Below are positions 37,663-38,624 of a stretch of DNA of 38,624 nucleotides, in pieces. The position numbers and the translations under genes are program-made. This DNA is from a virus, in the IMG/VR virus record IMGVR_UViG_3300007509_000019, positions 1 through 38,624 of that record; one strand, given 5' to 3'. The first letter of the stretch is position 1. Each line of letters starts with the position of its first letter. The notes under the pieces are model-generated. The model had not been told where the DNA came from. It saw nothing but the letters and a program-made list of their open reading frames with translations, and did not search any database.

Positions 37663-37899
37663 ATGAGCAACTATCATTTGTACCCCGGGGACATGTTCCG
37701 CACCAACAATGGTCTGGGACTTATCGTAAAGAAAAGCGGGGGCTATTTCACCTACTCAACTGTGGGGTCTGACCAGAGGCTGGCTTGCCAAACAATTGAA
37801 ATAAAGCGGTTCTATCGTTATTGTGACGATATGAGCCACGGACAAATATTGGAAGTGATGCTGCTTCCAGACCGGAAATACCGGAGAAAGAGAAAGTAA
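37663..37899 (+). CDS. Small GDMF-type protein, divergent GDLV relative
   Basis: The 78-aa product, YHLYPGDMFRTNNGLGLIVKKSGGYFTYSTVGS, follows the same strand layout with GDMF in place of GDLV. A basic end (DRKYRRKRK) suggests nucleic-acid contact. It begins directly after the previous stop and ends with TAATG. Confidence 0.7.
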   Translation: MSNYHLYPGDMFRTNNGLGLIVKKSGGYFTYSTVGSDQRLACQTIEIKRFYRYCDDMSHGQILEVMLLPDRKYRRKRK

Positions 37900-38102
37900 T
37901 GGATATTGGCGACAAAGTACAACATTTTGGAACAGGTTCGGTCGGAACCGTAATTGATAGCAGCTATGAGGTGGAGACACCATTCCAGCAGTTGTGTGTT
38001 CAGTGGGAAGACGACTTGGCACCGCATAAGGATTCATGGGAAAGGCGCGAAGCCCTCTCCATCATTCCGCACGCACCCTACGACTTCACGATTACCGATT
38101 AG
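37899..38102 (+). CDS. Small GDKV/SH3-like protein
   Basis: This 67-aa protein, MDIGDKVQHFGTGSVGTVIDSSYEVETPFQQLCVQWEDD, is a GDLV-family relative with GTGSVGTVID as the turn. The start overlaps the upstream stop by 1 nt. It is the last of the run before the 38106 promoter. Confidence 0.75.
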   Translation: MDIGDKVQHFGTGSVGTVIDSSYEVETPFQQLCVQWEDDLAPHKDSWERREALSIIPHAPYDFTITD

Positions 38103-38105
38103 GTC

Positions 38106-38134
38106 TTGACAGCAGCCGCTTCCCGTGGTATGCT
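38106..38134 (+). promoter_or_regulatory. Sigma-70-type promoter with ATG at the predicted start site (TTGACA, 17 bp, TATGCT)
   Basis: TTGACA (38106-38111) and TATGCT (38129-38134), 17 bp apart. The sixth base after the -10 is followed by ATG 38141. It begins 3 nt after the previous stop. Confidence 0.83.
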
Positions 38135-38140
38135 GTGGTT

Positions 38141-38167
38141 ATGAGTATGAAAGTTGGCGAAGAATGA
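38141..38167 (+). CDS. Eight-codon leaderless upstream ORF
   Basis: ATG at the predicted transcription start opens MSMKVGEE, whose TGA overlaps the next gene's ATG (ATGA, 38164). Its MKVG resembles the start of the GDLV proteins, so it may be the remnant of one. It could deliver ribosomes to the downstream gene. Confidence 0.35.
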   Translation: MSMKVGEE

Positions 38168-38454
38168 ATAAAGATACAAAAGGTAGTCACCCAGCCCCAA
38201 GTGAGGATAGTTTGGAACTAAGAATCAAAGAATTAGAAGAAGAACTCGCAACAGCAACTCATTGTTGGGGCGTAGTATCGGAGAGGCTTGATTGGCTGGA
38301 AGACAGAATGGCACCAGAAAATGCAGGAAAATCATTTGTGATTGAGCTTTGTGATGATTATCGTGATAGGTTTTTCGAAATCAAAGAAGAATGCATTCAA
38401 TCCCCATCCAACGGAAGATCCAGACCAGCAAAAACTGCGAGGGTAAAGAAATGA
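38164..38454 (+). CDS. Coiled-coil hypothetical protein
   Basis: This 96-aa protein has an N-terminal coiled coil (LELRIKELEEELATATHCWGVVSERLDWLEDRM) and a basic tail (RPAKTARVKK). The start is ATG 38164, coupled to the eight-codon ORF by ATGA. No independent ribosome site is seen. The function is unknown. Confidence 0.65.
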   Translation: MNKDTKGSHPAPSEDSLELRIKELEEELATATHCWGVVSERLDWLEDRMAPENAGKSFVIELCDDYRDRFFEIKEECIQSPSNGRSRPAKTARVKK

Positions 38455-38624
38455 GATCGTGGATTGAAAAATTAGAACAAGAAAATAACGAACACCAAAG
38501 AGAGATTTTACGTTTAAAATCACTTTGTCGCAGAGCAGCAGAAGAGATTAGAGATCTTGACGATATGATAATCAAAAGTATCGAAGATAACAAAGTAATA
38601 GAATACCCAGAAGAAGATAAAGCA
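38451..38624 (+). CDS. Coiled-coil protein, runs off the window
   Basis: ATG 38451 overlaps the previous stop (ATGA). The 58 visible codons (SWIEKLEQENNEHQREILRLK ... EEIRDLDDMIIKSIED) form one acidic amphipathic helix, similar in style to its upstream neighbour. The end lies beyond the window. Confidence 0.6.
   Translation, partial: MRSWIEKLEQENNEHQREILRLKSLCRRAAEEIRDLDDMIIKSIEDNKVIEYPEEDKA

Overview
The window reads as part of the genome of a large tailed phage (Caudoviricetes), probably marine. Every gene I can support lies on the + strand. Genes are packed with ATGA/TAATG overlaps, and a nucleotide-metabolism and replication block is followed by chaperones, proteases, virion-like proteins, a tRNA cluster and many tiny ORFs. 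No terminase, capsid or tail gene is visible, so the phage assignment is inferred from gene content and layout.

Layout: (1) 1-6 kb: the end of a DnaB-like helicase, a class II (B12-dependent) ribonucleotide reductase split by an HNH intein, a GroES-like co-chaperonin, a small candidate virion protein and a sugar-nucleotidyltransferase-like protein. (2) 6-14 kb: DNA polymerase III alpha, PurA-type adenylosuccinate synthetase, dUTPase, a ClpP-like protease, a YkuD-like cell-wall enzyme, a CBS-less IMPDH, a ribbon-helix-helix protein and a Cys-rich mini sigma-region-4 protein. (3) 14-21.3 kb: an acidic scaffold-like protein, a second ClpP, a large virion-like protein, GroEL, a holin-like protein, small proteins, a mannose-6-phosphate isomerase cupin and Hsp20. 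(4) 21.3-29.7 kb: more virion-like proteins, two lipoproteins (trypsin-like protease and VWA), a eukaryotic-type phosphomannomutase and a Nudix hydrolase. (5) 29.8-32 kb: small proteins. (6) 32-35.2 kb: a coupled operon of ParB-like protein, Dam-type DNA methyltransferase and PD-(D/E)XK-like nuclease, which is the best candidate here for an undescribed system. (7) 35.3-36.1 kb: tRNAs for Lys, Leu, Ile(AUA) and Asn. (8) 36.1 kb to the end: small 'GDLV' SH3-like proteins, a lipoprotein and coiled-coil proteins.

Transcription appears to use host-like sigma-70 promoters (TTGACA, 16-17 bp, TATAAT-like), of which about a dozen are visible. At several of them the ATG begins exactly where transcription should start, so leaderless mRNAs are likely. 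One promoter carries an intrinsic terminator across its start site. Six otherwise unrelated proteins have short N-termini ending in L/I-x-E, like the T4 capsid-targeting peptides cleaved by the prohead protease. This suggests a set of internal virion proteins, one of which carries a nucleotidyltransferase domain. GroES, GroEL, Hsp20 and two ClpP paralogues form a protein-folding and turnover set. The M6P isomerase, phosphomannomutase and nucleotidyltransferase-like genes could together make a GDP-mannose-like sugar nucleotide.

Host: the four tRNAs read A/U-rich codons, consistent with a host of higher GC. The VWA lipoprotein ends in a GDDDDSA-type tail, which I associate with marine Myxococcota and related predatory or deltaproteobacterial lineages. 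That host assignment is weak inference.
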